A stretch of 64,000 bases of DNA, taken from contig CP141128.1 in NCBI GenBank assembly GCA_035236585.1, forward strand, positions 23,589,618-23,653,617. Direction: 5' to 3'. A program made the position numbers and the translations under genes. This DNA comes from Warburgia ugandensis (Eukaryota; Streptophyta; Magnoliopsida; Canellales; Canellaceae). The notes beneath the pieces are model-generated. The model was not told the DNA's origin and did not search any database. It was given only the letters and a program-made list of their open reading frames with translations. Positions 24,590 to 36,379 of this stretch are shown piece after piece. Within the stretch, counting starts at the first letter, position 1. Each line of letters opens with the position of its first letter.

Positions 24590-25890
24590 AACCTTACCTG
24601 TCATAATAGCATCGAACTTAGATAAAGAATAGGAGGGTAAGCTTTTAGATGTTCTTAAGGAACATAAAACTACTCTAGGGTGGACAACAATAGACATAAA
24701 AGGGACAAGTCTAGCCATATGCATGCACAGGATACATCTAGAAGAAAATGCAAAACCTTATAGGGAGACTCAAAGGCGACTGAATCCCCACATGAAGGAC
24801 GTGGTTAGAGATGTAGTCCTAAAGCTCTTAGATGTTGGTGTCATATACCCTATCTCTGATAGTACTTGGGTTAGCCCCGTTCAAGTTGTACTTAAGAGGT
24901 TAGCCAGGCATAGCCATTACTGTTTTTTGGATGGATATTTTGGTTACAACCAAATTCTTATAGCACCAGAGAATTAGGAGAAGACCAACTTCACCTGCCC
25001 TTTTGGAACCTTTGCCTATAGATGTATGCCTTTTGGGTTTTGTAAATCTCCAACTACATTTCAAAGGTGTATGTTGATCATTTTCTCATACATGGTAGAA
25101 AGATTCCTTGAGGTGTTTATGGATGACTTCTCAGTATTTGGGTCATCATTTGATGAGTGCCTGCACCACTTGAAGTTAGTCCTTATAAGGTGTTAGGAGA
25201 AGAATCTTGTCTTAAATTGGGAAAAGTGCCACTTTATGATATGGAGTGGGATAGCATTATGCCATATAATATCACCTAATGGGATAGAAGTTAATAAGGC
25301 AAAAGTGGATTTAATGGCCAACCTTCCTCCACCAAGGATAGTAAAAGAAATTTGTTCCTTTTTAGGACATGCTAGCTTTTACAGATGATTCATCAAAGAT
25401 TTTAGCAAAATTGCTAAGCCCCTATGTAATTTACTTACAAAGGAGGCCACTTTTGACCTTGATGAAGACTGTAAGAAAGCATTTAAGCAACTTAAAGCTG
25501 AATTGACTTCTGCACCTATTATTCAACCACCAGATTGGAATGCACCATTCGAAATAATGTGTGACGCATCGGATTATGCCATTGGAACTGTTTTGGGGCA
25601 GTGCATTGATAAACTTCCCCATGTGATATATTACACAAGTAAAACACTAAATGATGTGCAACTCAACTATTCCACTATTGAGAAATAGTTGTTAACTTTA
25701 GTGTTTGCTTTGGATAAGTTTATATCTTACCTATTAGGGTCTATAGTTATAGTATACTAGGATCATGTGGCCTTAAAGTACCTCCTTTATAAAAAGGATG
25801 CAAAACTTAGGTTGATCCATTGAATACTACTGCTATAAGAGTTTGACTTAGAAATTAGGGTCAAGAAAGGTTCAGAAAATGTAATAACAG
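24590..25890 (+). mobile_element. Athila 2: reverse transcriptase and RNase H regions
   Basis: RT landmarks in order are a region rich in Q/R/L before VLKLLDVGVIYPISDSTWV, GYFGYNQILIAPEN, FTCPFGTFAYRCMPFGFC, and FMDDFSVFG near 25,120. RNase H wording follows (IMCDASDYAIGTVLGQ, YYTSKTLND, NYSTIEK near 25,550-25,690). The spacing matches living Athila elements. It is a fossil. Confidence 0.88.
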
Positions 25891-26099
25891 ATCACTTATC
25901 CATATTAGTGGTGGAAAACACTAGCGATCAAGGACCTATAACTGAGTCATTCCCAGATGAACAGTTATTGTATGTTTCCCAGTTACCTTGGTATGGAGAT
26001 ATTATTAATTATCTTGTTACAGGACAAATGCCTAATCATTGGACCAAACAAGATAAAAAGAGATTTTTAACTAAGGTTAGATATTTTACTTGGGATGAC

Positions 26100-27240
26100 C
26101 CGTACTTATTCAAGTACTGTCCTAACCAAGTAATTAGGAGATGCATACCAGATAGTGAACATAATCAAATCATCTCCTTTTGTCATGATGATGCATGTGG
26201 GGGCCATTTCAGCTTTAGAAAGATAGCTACAAAAATTTTGCAGTGTGGATTTTATTGGCCTACTATATTTAAGGATGCACATGCTTACAGCAAAGCATGT
26301 GTAAGGTGTCAAAGGTTAGGAAGTTTAAGAAGGTGACATATGATGCCCTTGAACCCAATCATTGTCATATAACCTTTTGATGTTTGGGGCATAGATTTTA
26401 TGGGACCTTTTCCTAATTCCTTAGGAAATATGTACATCTTAATGGGAGTGGACTATGTGTCCAAGTGGGTGGAGGCTATACCCTACAAAACCAATGACCA
26501 TAAGGTTGTGGAAATTTTTTTGAAAGAAAATATTTTTGCACGGTTTGGTACTCCAAGAGCCATAATAAGTGATGGGGGAAAACACTTTTGTAATAAGGTG
26601 TTTGAGAATTTAATGAAAAAGTATGGTGTCAACCATAGAATAGCTACCCAATACCACCCTCAAACTAGTGGTTAAATAGAGGTACCCAATAGGGAAATAA
26701 AACGAATTCTAAAAAAGATAGTTGATCCAAATAGGAAAGACTGATCTCTGAGACTTATTAACGCTTTATGGGCTTATCATATAGCATATAAAACCCCTAT
26801 AGGAATGTCACCCTACTGCTTGGTCTATAGAAAGGCCTGCCACTTACCAGTAGAGTTAGAGCACAAGGCATATTAGGCTATCAAAAAACTAAATTTTGAC
26901 TTAGATTCTACTAGAACTCACAGAAAACTCCAACTCAATGAGTTGGAAGAATTGAGGAAAGATGCATATGAGTCTTCACAATTGTACAAAGATCGAATGA
27001 AGGCTGTACATGATAGACATATTTTAAGAAAATCCTTCACACCAGGTCAAAAGGTCTTGCTGTATAATTCTAGATTGCATCTATTCCCAGGAAAACTTAG
27101 ATCTAGATAGACTAGACCTTATGTAATATGCGCAATCTATCCTCATGGGGCCATCGAGATTGCAAAGGATGGAGAACTCCAAAAGGTCAATGGTCAAAGA
27201 TTAAAATGTTTCCTAGAACTGCCTAACCTTGAAATTGACG
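26100..27240 (+). mobile_element. Athila 2: integrase region
   Basis: The zinc-binding part shows paired H and C residues (CHDDACGGHFSFRKIA, then CVRCQRLG). The catalytic core shows [14 protein letters not shown] and [15 protein letters not shown], followed by YHPQTSG. The C-terminal module ([23 protein letters not shown]-like) ends near 27,240. Two long open stretches remain at 25,908-26,336 and 26,400-26,675. It is decayed overall. Confidence 0.88.
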
Positions 27241-29036
27241 AGACACTTTTACAGACACCTGAGTATCATGATCCACCTTAGATTACTACTTCAGGAGCCT
27301 TACGACATTTCATCATCGGACTCATCATTATATTTGGCTGAAGACATTAAACTTAACGCTTATTGGGAGGCAACCCAAGGGTTTAGAGTCTACATCACTC
27401 AACTTCCATATAGAATCTTATGTTTTGAAACATTAGGGACAATATTTCATTTAGGTTGGGGGGTGTAGATGCACATAAAGATTTTTAATTTTCTTGAGTT
27501 AAAAAAAAAATTGAGAAAAAAAGTTTTAAAAGTGGAGTTCCCCTACTGTGATGAGAACTGGATGTTTAGAATTTAGTACATGTACTATTTTCACCTCTTA
27601 ATAGGAATGCATATGATTAGTTTTGCATATCATTCATGTATTGAAGCATTTTATGAAAGTTAATTATCAGAAACTATTTACACATAGCACATGATCAAGA
27701 CTAATATAGAGGTATGACTTAGAGACCCTGAAGAAAATCAGTGGAGACTTATAACCTAGTGAGAGTTTGAGGCTATCTTCTTTTAGAGAGTTATAAGTAA
27801 TTCCATAAATTCTTTGGTGTACACATATTAGTATGATCCTGTTATCATTGTTTTGGTTAAACATCAAGAATAAATAGGAGTAATAGCTTGAATTCTAGAA
27901 ATTTATTCAATCTGATAGGCTTTAGGAAACCTAGGAAATGATGTAGGCCATCCTTGCTCAGCCCAGAAACATAAAGCCTACCCAATATAGTATACCACTA
28001 GTTAGTCTTTTGAGCTTGTTATTAAGCATTTTCTTTCTTAACCCCACTCACCTTAACCCAGAATAACCTAGTAAAATAAATAACCACTACCCATCTTCAA
28101 AATGAGTGGAGTAGAAAAAATTGAAAAGTAGGACAAAAAGTCAAGGAAGTGATAAAAATTAGCTATCTTTCTTCCAAAGAAGAAAAAGAAAAGTGAAAAA
28201 AATAAATTGAAAAAGAAAGACCAAAATCTGAAAGAGAAATTCACTTTAAGTACAAACCCAAAAGAAAAGTTGTCCTAGTAGATATTCATTGAAGACATCT
28301 ACTCAATTTTGAACCTTTGAAATCTTTATACCTTTCTTTTCTAAACCTGTCCTAAGCCTACATTTCATCCTAGTCAAAAAACCTATTGATCTTAGGTGGA
28401 CATAGCCTTAATGAGGAGATAAAAAGAAAGAATTAAGGTAAAAGACCCCTCATATTCTTGGATGATAACATCCACTCTTAGGGATCACTTTCCTTTGTCT
28501 CATGAGCATTTAAAAGAATTATGTGAACCATTAGCTTGTTGGATTTGGTCACATAATGAGAGAAATATGTTTGAACCCCTTAACTGAGAGTTTTATTTCT
28601 GAGCGTATACCTATGAGGATTTGAGGTCAAGGCATATTTCTAATGGAATGTAAGCATGTCTAGTTAGAAGTCATGATTTATGTGGCTATATAGACACATA
28701 TGCACTCTGAGAAGTATCTCAAATAAAATGTATTTAATATGTGTATGATATGTAAAATTGTCAAATTCTCTTCATTAAGTTGTGAAAAACTAGTAAAATT
28801 GCTAATGAATGAGGATTCTCTAAGATAAAATAGGGGACTCGACCTTATTAACATTTGTGGGTATATTCACTGCAAACCCTCATGAGGCCTAACTCATCCT
28901 CTAGGGGTTCAAGGGCTTATTGCATATGCTAAATGCAATCGTGAGTACCTACGAAAGTGGCACCTTGTACTAGTTTTGTGTAAAATAGTTTTCTGCATGT
29001 TTTTCTTGGGACTAGCAAAATGTTGGTTGGGGAGTG
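27240..29036 (+). mobile_element. Athila 2: post-pol spacer
   Basis: AT-rich non-coding sequence beginning after integrase, with the purine motif AGGTTGGGGGGTGTAG near 27,453-27,468. Blocks match the fossil 1 spacer in the same order. No env-like frame was recognised. GGTTGGGGAGTG at 29,025-29,036 is the terminal polypurine tract, where a 3' LTR should begin. Confidence 0.65.
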
Positions 29037-30940
29037 TGTTAAATTCAAGAAATAGAGTAATTATGCACTAAGAAAAATTGAAAAATAACCTAAAAATTAA
29101 TATAAAAAATTTATTTTTTGAATTTTTTATTAAATTTTATTAAAACTCCATTGTAGGTACCTAACAACAGTGCTAAAAACTTGTTGATTATTTTTTGTAG
29201 TGCACAGGCTATTGCAGTGTAGCTTATGCAAGTACAGTCATTCCCACAGGAGACTAAACTTAAAAAGATGGAGTTTAAATAAAGTTTAATTATCCAAAAA
29301 TAAAAAATAACATAAATTAAATAACAAGGGTCTCAAAATTCAGATTTATTACATTAATCAAAAGCACAAAAATTCTGAACTAAAAGGACAAAAAATTTAG
29401 AGAAAATAATAACTAAAATCTACTTTTCTAGCTTGATCACAATCAATTTCTTCAAATCGTGTGTCATCAAAGTCAATTGGCCTTCATCAATCTCTCACTT
29501 GTACTTCTGATTAAGAATCCAACCATTGGATAAAACAGATTTCTCAAAATTTTGATGATCTTGACCAAGAAAGGATTTTTAGTTTTGAATGGCTTAGATC
29601 TAATCTCTAGATTGGAGATTGAAAATCAGAGATGATGAATCAACTGGAATTGTCCTAAAAACATGATCCAGAAATTGATTTAAATTCTGATATGGAAAAG
29701 ATTAAGAAATAAACAAATCCTATTTTTTAAATCTAACCATTGATTAGGTTAAGCTTAAATAAAATAATTTTGAATTACATAGTTCTTGAAATAAATCTAA
29801 AAACATACAAAACTTGGATACTAAGAATCTGGATGAAACAAAACTGGAATAGGATAAAAAAGACATTAAACTAAAATTTAAATTAAAGACCAAATGGAAA
29901 TTTTGGAATTTTTAAGTTTTTTGGTTTTAAATGAAAAATAAAAGAATACCCAAGGAAAGCAATGAAGCAAGGGAGAAGAAGATGCAGGGAAGGAGGGGAA
30001 AATAGAAAAACCTAAGTCAGGAAGGGAGAAGGTGCCAAAGATGAAGACAGAGGGTGGGGAAGTAGAGATGCTACCATGGAAGAAGAACGGGCCAATGACA
30101 AAGGTAGGTATTGGAGTGAAAGAGAAGGAGAGAGGAAAATCTATGAAGACAGGGTGAGAGAGAGATAATAGAGAGGGAGAGTGTGGTGATGGGAGGATGA
30201 GGAGTAATAGGATTCCAGTTTCCATTTGGAAACCAAGAGAAGAACAAAAGAATAGAAGGAAAGAGAGAGGACAAGAGAGAGGGGGAACATGAGTGATCAC
30301 AAGGAGAGAGGGAGAATGCACCTGGTCTCTCCTTATAGCCCTTATCAGGTTCCATGGGTTGAGAGGCTTCCTGTGGTTATCCTATAGTCTAGTTTTCCCC
30401 TTGTAGCTGCCCTCCTATGGTTAAGAGGAGGGTGAAGAGCAGATGGGTCCCCTCTCTCTAGCTAGCTCTTCGCTGAATCTTAGTTTTATAACCCACTTCT
30501 CTTTCTATTTCCTTTTTTTACACATTCCTCTTTCTTTTGTGTTTCCTCTTTATTTTAACACCTCTACTTCTTCTTAGAAAGCAAGTATCTAAGAACATCT
30601 ACTAGATTTTCTTTCTTATTCCTTTAGGCATCTCCATCTTATATCATATGACATTTTGTTCCTTGATGCTGATCTAGTCCATTGATTCAATCTAAGTCAT
30701 TCCATGAAAAATTTGGTTGATCTGCACCATACAAAACTCAATTAGATTTATCTTGATCATCCTGTAATTATTGGATTAGCTCTAAATGATCATTTGACTG
30801 TTAAATTTTGCAAATAAATGGTTGGATGATTAATTGGAGCTAAGATTAATAATCAATTTAAGATTAAAATTTTGAGCCGTAAGATGATCTAATTAAATTC
30901 TAAATTTAAAGGTATTTTAGATAAAATTGAACACTTAACA
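29037..30940 (-). mobile_element. Minus-strand Athila LTR with short leader
   Basis: On the minus strand an LTR runs from 30,940 (TGTTAAGTGTTCAATTTTAT) to 29,182 (...TAATCAACA). It is followed by a degenerate primer-binding site and about 140 bp of leader, down to 29,037. It has the same architecture as the Athila 2 5' LTR, including the pyrimidine-rich middle (read as A/G-rich at 29,940-30,320). Its U3 differs substantially, so it belongs to a separate insertion and is not the missing 3' LTR. It is truncated where it meets the polypurine tract of fossil 2. The minus-strand open frames at 29,878-30,355 are low-complexity readings. Confidence 0.75.
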
Positions 30941-32310
30941 ATGATTCCCAATCTGTGAGTAATAGTAAAATATATAACCTAGATCCAATCAATGTTTTGT
31001 TTCATGTTCCCAGCAATGGCGCCAAAAACTTGATTCTTTTTTTTTTTTTTTTAATTACCACAAGTGTGGGACTATTGATGTATAGACATACTATTATGAG
31101 TCAATCCCAGGAAGACTCAATTTTAAAATATAAAATTTTAATTGAAATCTAGTTTAAATTATCCTAACCTAGCCAAACAATATAGATCAAATGAGAAAAT
31201 ATAATTAAGTATCAATTACGCTAAAATAAATAAATTTAACAAATCGAGAAGTCTAATATTTTGGAATCCACTGCGTTAGAATTATAACTACTCATAGACA
31301 AGTACCATAGATCTAATATTTCACAAGTTCATATAACATCAATTGAATAAAAACATAGAATATATGCGCGTTAAAAGCCTTAATTCTTATATTTTATGAA
31401 CTCTTATGATTTGCCTACCTTAACCTATATGCATTCAAAGCACAGCTTGAATTTTTTACAATCACAAACTATCTAATAGTTTATAAATAGCTTTTCAAAA
31501 GAATTAATAATTTGAATTCCTAAGTCTAATGGTTGCTTTCATATGAATGAAGTTATTGATTTTTATGTGGTTTCATCCTCACCCTAGATGTAAAATTAGC
31601 TACTCATACTTAAAAGATATGATCAACTATAGCCTAAAAAAATATCCAAAATAACAATATAAAAGGCCTAAAAATTATTCTAAATCTAACCTAATAAGAT
31701 CACTAATTTAAGACATAAATAAAGCATGAAATAAGTAGAAAAAAAAAATTAAAATTCTACTCCAAAATTAGTACAAAACAAATTGGAAAAGAGTTTATAA
31801 GTTAACTTAGGTTGGCCAAGTTTCTATCCATGCTTAGGTTAGTTGAAAAACTATCCTAAAGTACCTAAAAACCTCCCTAAATCCTAAGCTAATCTTAACA
31901 TAAAATTGAATTCTAAGTCTAAACTAAAACAAAACACATAAACTAAAAATGTACATAGATCTATATGCAAACAATGACAAACTTATAAAATACTAACATC
32001 TACACATCATAACTCAACATTCAAAATATAGAAGAGCCATGATATTGTATCAAGTCTAATTCCTAAATGATAACAAATATTAAATAAAACAAACACAAAG
32101 GAAATAAGAACAAACAAGAAATGGAAACTAAAAAGCATAAAGGAGAAAAAGAAGAAATGCATGGCATTAATTAATAGCTCTCCAAAGTAGCTAAAGGAAA
32201 GGAGACTCCTTTTCTCACTCGATGCCCTCTAGTCATGTTTATTGGTCATATGGCAATGTAAAATTAGCTGCATGACATGTAGCTTAGATGCCCATACACC
32301 ATAGCATAAC
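30941..32310 (-). mobile_element. Second minus-strand LTR fragment with clear primer-binding site
   Basis: On the minus strand TGGCGCCATTGCTGGGAAC (31,006-31,024) is a clean tRNA-Asp-type primer-binding site, preceded by AGTTT. The LTR therefore ends at about 31,031 and extends rightwards in window coordinates. Near its end it has the characteristic text CCACAAGTGTGGGACTATTG (31,059-31,078). The internal side survives for only about 90 bp before the neighbouring LTR at 30,940. The far LTR boundary is not certain; 32,310 is an estimate from a TAACA-like end. The body differs from the pyrimidine-rich Athila LTRs. It is broken. Confidence 0.6.
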
Positions 32311-32902
32311 AGTCAACTATATATTGAAGAAGTTAACGTTAGATTTTAAAGAGATAGTGTACTTTGGAAATAATAGTAATGTGTAGTATATGAAGGGATG
32401 AGTGAGAGATAGTGTGTGCATGAAGAAAGGATATCGATTCATTAGTAACTTCCATGCCACAAAGGAACTTCAGTAAGATGGCACACAAAAGGAATAAATA
32501 GAATTGTATCAACATGACAACCCTTCAATGAGTTGTGATCTAGCAAAATATGACGTATGAGTTCATTTCTTTTAATTCAAAATCTTATTTTAGAAATGTC
32601 TAATAGATATTAAATAGAAGACTTTGAAGGCACCAAAACTTATACCAACAAAAATTAAAATTTCTAATTCATAGTAATAAGAGATAATGTCAAATAAAAT
32701 TTCTAACAAAAGAAATGCTCAACAAGTATATGAAAATAATTGCACGTAGAAGGTAACTACAAAGCTTCAAGGTTGTAACCATAACAACAATTCTCTCTTA
32801 CAATATCATCCATTAAATGAAAAAATTTCATCAAAATTTATCAAAATGAATCATGAGGAATGAGATAAACAATAGATCAACACAAATAAAAAAATTACCA
32901 AT

Positions 32903-33278
32903 AGCTTATTAGCCATGAGTCCTAATAGGAGTCCATGCTCAAAAGAGTGGGGGATGTCTACAGTACATTTTTTCTAATTGCATAGTTATAATATTTTGTG
33001 GATCTATGCCTTTCACCAAGCTCAGAATGGTTTACATATGCTAAATATGAGATTTCATGTCCATTGGATGTTTAAGTATATGCTTCTTTGAGCAGAAAAT
33101 TATTGCCATTGATTTATAAAAATAAAAAATAAAAATAAAAATCAAACTAGGAAAATGAGTGGTTAGGATCATCTAAATTCACTAATTTTTTGTGGGTTGC
33201 GTAATGTTTGCACTTTGAACAAAATAGTTAAAAGGTAACATGGACTGACTCCTATTAGGACTCAGCCATAAGAGAAAT
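32903..33278. mobile_element. MITE-like inverted-repeat unit within copy A
   Basis: GAGTCCTAATAGGAGT (near 32,917) recurs inverted as ACTCCTATTAGGACTC (near 33,248), in arms of about 30 bp that enclose roughly 375 bp. The equivalent, more decayed unit occurs in copy B at about 36,817-37,190, so it predates the duplication. No transposase was seen. Confidence 0.5.
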
Positions 33279-33558
33279 AAAATCATGGAAGCATGCAATT
33301 AATAAGAATTCCCAATCAATCAGAATCCCTGTCCAAAAACTAAAAGACTAGAAATCCAACAAAAATTACGTCAACTTTTTTTAGAGAAATAGGAAAAATA
33401 CAAAAACAATTATAACTTCTAAGATAGATCTCCAATTACCACTAGGTAGTTTCCAAACCTAATTTATGAAAAAAAATGAGGAGAAAATAACTAAAGGTAG
33501 CAGAAAAGGTGAAAAGACTACTTTGAAGAATATGTTAGTTTTTCCGTAGTCATACGAT

Positions 33559-33738
33559 GGGGAGCCTTGGTGCAACAAAAAAGTTGTTGTCATGTGACCT
33601 TGAGGTCATGGGTTCAAGGTGCTGAAATAGCCTCTTACAATGTGCAAGGTAAGGCTACATATCATTGACCCATTGCGGTCTGCCCCTTCCCAGGCCCTCG
33701 CATAGGCAGGAGCTTCGTGCACTAGGCTACCCTTTCTA
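33559..33738 (+). mobile_element. Au-type SINE, full length
   Basis: It starts GGGGAGCCTTGGTGCAAC and contains a box B-like GGTTCAAGG at 33,611 for Pol III. It carries the Au SINE body (AGCCTCTTACAATGTGCAAG, then CCCTTCCCAGGCCCTCGCA, GGAGCTTCGTGCACTAGGCT) and ends CCCTTTCTATT. Length is about 180 bp, usual for the family. Flanks TCATACGAT and TCAATGATA resemble a duplicated target. The matching site in copy B (37,467-37,483) is empty. Confidence 0.93.
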
Positions 33739-35116
33739 TTCAATGATAAACAAAGAGAGAGATATTATGACGAATCATCTAGTGAAGAAAGAGAGATTTA
33801 GTATAGACGCACATCATTTTCATCCTATGTGAAATTGATATCCCATTCCCCAAGTCCCACATCATTGATGGACAATAGTGTTATCCAAGGACAATACTAT
33901 CCTACATAAGACAACCCATGAGTAAATCTAGACTAGATAGTGTTATCCATGGATGAAATACTGGAGTGAGGAGGGAAAGTTAACAATACTAGTTTGTATC
34001 TGCACACACACTATCAAAAGATTTATCACAATTAGTAAATTGATCACAATCATAACAAACCAAAGATAGTGGAAACTACCAGTCCATGTTTTTCTAGACA
34101 ACTAAATTGAGAAAATTTTCTTTCTGTTTCTCATACTACATGCCAAAACTGGCGTAAATCTTCCAGACAGGTTTGATTGTGTAAACAACGTGGAACACAC
34201 AATAGACCCTTTCCCTCACAATGAACCAACTCATTGTAATCCTAGGTGTATGTAGACTTGTGGGCCTTCTCAAGGCTACTCAACCAGCCTATGCCAAAAT
34301 TCAGCAATTTGTTTGTGCCTTGACATAACATGGGAAACAAGGCAGTGCCCAAACATGAGGCACAAATACACCATATTGATTCAGAATACTTGGCCTTGGG
34401 AAGGCTCTAAGTACTATGATCCATATTTGTTAGAAATGCCCTTGGAGAAACACTTAGTAAATGCCTAGGAAAATATGGAAAACATTTGCATAATGCAAAT
34501 GCTTATATATTCCTTAGTTTCTCACTCTATTTCTCCTTTCCCGTCTTATTTTTCCATGCATGTCCTATGTCAATGTGTCAATTTCATGGTTCACTTTTTA
34601 AATTGCAAATATGAAATTGGGACACTTAGAAAAGCAACATATAGTAAATTCTCACAAAAGGACACTTAGAAAGTATGCAAAATGGAAACCCTAACTAAGC
34701 AAAGCCTACAAGAAAAGTGCAATCAAAACCCTAAGACATAACAAACAACTACATGCAATTAATCTTCAGAGGTAATGAAAACCTAAGAAAATCAAAACAT
34801 CTAAAAGGCTAAAACAGTTATCTATGAACTTTACCATTGAAATCAACAAGAGAAAGCAGAAATAGGATTGAACAAGATCATTCGATCCTATATGTTTCCA
34901 AGAAATAGGGGACAATGTTGCAAAATTTTTCATATTGTGGGAAAAAGGTGAAAGGGAACCAGCATAAACTAGTAGAAATTGCCATTGAATGAAGAAGTTT
35001 TAGATTAGAGAAATCATAGGTCTTCCTATTTTCTCTAAATTTACAAAACAAAAACCAACAAATAAATCAGAGGAAAGGTTAAAAATATATAAGAAAAAAT
35101 AGGAAAAAAGTAGAAT

Positions 35117-35136
35117 ATGTATATATATATATATAT
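35117..35136. repeat. (AT)n microsatellite
   Basis: A 20-bp alternating AT run between duplication copies A and B. Confidence 0.9.
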
Positions 35137-35851
35137 CAACAAGAAAATCATACATGATGAAGAAGAAAGCCGGAAGCCTCTTAGGATCATTAGGACCCTT
35201 TCCAAAATTCTCCTTCTTGGTAGGCTTTTTAAAAGCTCGATCACTTGCTTTCCTCTTCAAAGAAAGCCTAAAACAATGAAAATAAGCAAAAAAGAAGAAA
35301 ACTAAAATCTCCTCAACTGCTTCTTTTCAAGCAACCCTAAGATCCAACTGTTAATAGATCTAACTTCCACTATGCAGCAAGAACTCCCCAATCTGAAACT
35401 AAAACAATTGAAGAAAAGAATACTTACTAGGAATCCATTTTTGTTGACGTTGACTTTGCTCCTCCTTTCATGGCAGAAGTAGTAGAGAAAATGCCAAAAC
35501 CAGTGGGAATCTGTCAGAAAACACTTAAAATCACCCAAAATTGGGCCTTCCAAAAATAAACTAAACTGACTTGTTATGGAGTTGCTGAAATTTCATTGCA
35601 TCCAACATGAAAGTCATTACTAAGTTTGAGGAAATTTTTGAGTATATGATCTCTATAGACCTACAAAAGGAGACATTTCCATGTACAAAATGTATAATTG
35701 CTTTGCTGCTTAGTTGAGTTGAGTTCATGCTATGTTCCCAACAATCCGAACAAAGGAGAGTACCAAGCTATAAAACTTCCATTCACAAAGGTAAGTTCAT
35801 CTCCAAAGTAGAATCTCAATATTAGAATGAACCAAATGCCATCATGTACAA

Positions 35852-35854
<3 letters not shown>

Positions 35855-35924
<70 letters not shown>

Positions 35925-35944
35925 TGAGTGGGTGAGTGGGTGAG
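35855..35944. repeat. (TG)34 microsatellite with GAGT/GGGT tail
   Basis: A pure TG run (35,855-35,922) is followed by GTGA/GTGG four-base repeats to 35,944. The minus-strand THTHTH frame at 35,730-35,999 is its translation and not a gene. Confidence 0.97.
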
Positions 35945-36379
35945 TCAAAAATAGCCCAACCAACTTCTCCAATCGCATGCAATTTTGTACCTCAAACATA
36001 ACCCACCCAACTCAGTGTAAACTTTCAATACTAACAAGAAAATGCTCCTACAAAACACTTCAAACCCATGAATAAAATTTATAAACTTGTTTTTACACAA
36101 CAAATCAACAAATTCTTCACATTCAGAGCTAAAATGGAAAAACTTCAGCTTCTAAAGAAAATTTCACCTCTTTCTCCAATTTTATTTGAAAATCTTGAGA
36201 ACTACATAAAATAGATAGACTTGTTTAGATCTCAAATATCACACTCCAAATCCATGAAAAAAAGAGAGTAGAAACTATCTCTATAATGTGAATGAAATCT
36301 TGTCAGATTCTAGGACAAAAAAGGAGCAAATTCACCTTAGGGTGAAGCTTTCACCTTATTTACTACTTTCTTAAAAAGA

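Larger units (their letters stand above)
18521..29036 (+). mobile_element. Athila-type Ty3/gypsy fossil 2 (5' LTR through post-pol spacer)
   Basis: A nearly full-length Athila element: 5' LTR, tRNA-Asp-type primer-binding site, long leader, gag, protease, RT, RNase H, integrase and post-pol spacer. A 3' LTR in the same orientation is not seen; at 29,037 the sequence changes to a minus-strand Athila leader and LTR. The element is broken, with roughly one to two dozen disruptions, but is better kept than fossil 1. It carries a younger 217-bp foldback insertion in the protease region. It interrupts or abuts the satellite array on its left. It is the same subfamily as fossil 1, judged from shared spacer and pol wording. 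Confidence 0.88.
32475..35000. repeat. Segmental duplication copy A
   Basis: About 2.5 kb that aligns co-linearly with 36,380-38,850. Shared anchors include GACGTATGAGTTCATTTCTT (about 32,550 and 36,460), TGGTTAGGATCATCTAAATT (33,161 and 37,055), GGAAATTGATATCCCATTCC-like text (33,833 and 37,582) and CATTGACATAACATGGG (34,320 and 38,041). The copies differ by many substitutions and indels, so the event is not recent. Copy A carries a SINE that B lacks. No gene was recognised inside. Confidence 0.85.

Noticed and set aside
29878-30355. Two overlapping minus-strand frames of 94 and 147 codons with hydrophobic stretches
   Set aside because: They are readings of the same low-complexity LTR tract in a minus-strand copy.
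29037-30940. Interpretation as the genuine 3' LTR of Athila fossil 2
   Set aside because: It is on the opposite strand, has its own leader and primer-binding site, and its U3 differs greatly from the 5' LTR at 18,521.
31006-31024. tRNA-like match
   Set aside because: It is only the short complement of a tRNA-Asp 3' end used as a primer-binding site. No tRNA body is present.
35730-35999. Minus-strand 89-codon frame with a histidine-threonine run
   Set aside because: It is the TG microsatellite read as codons.
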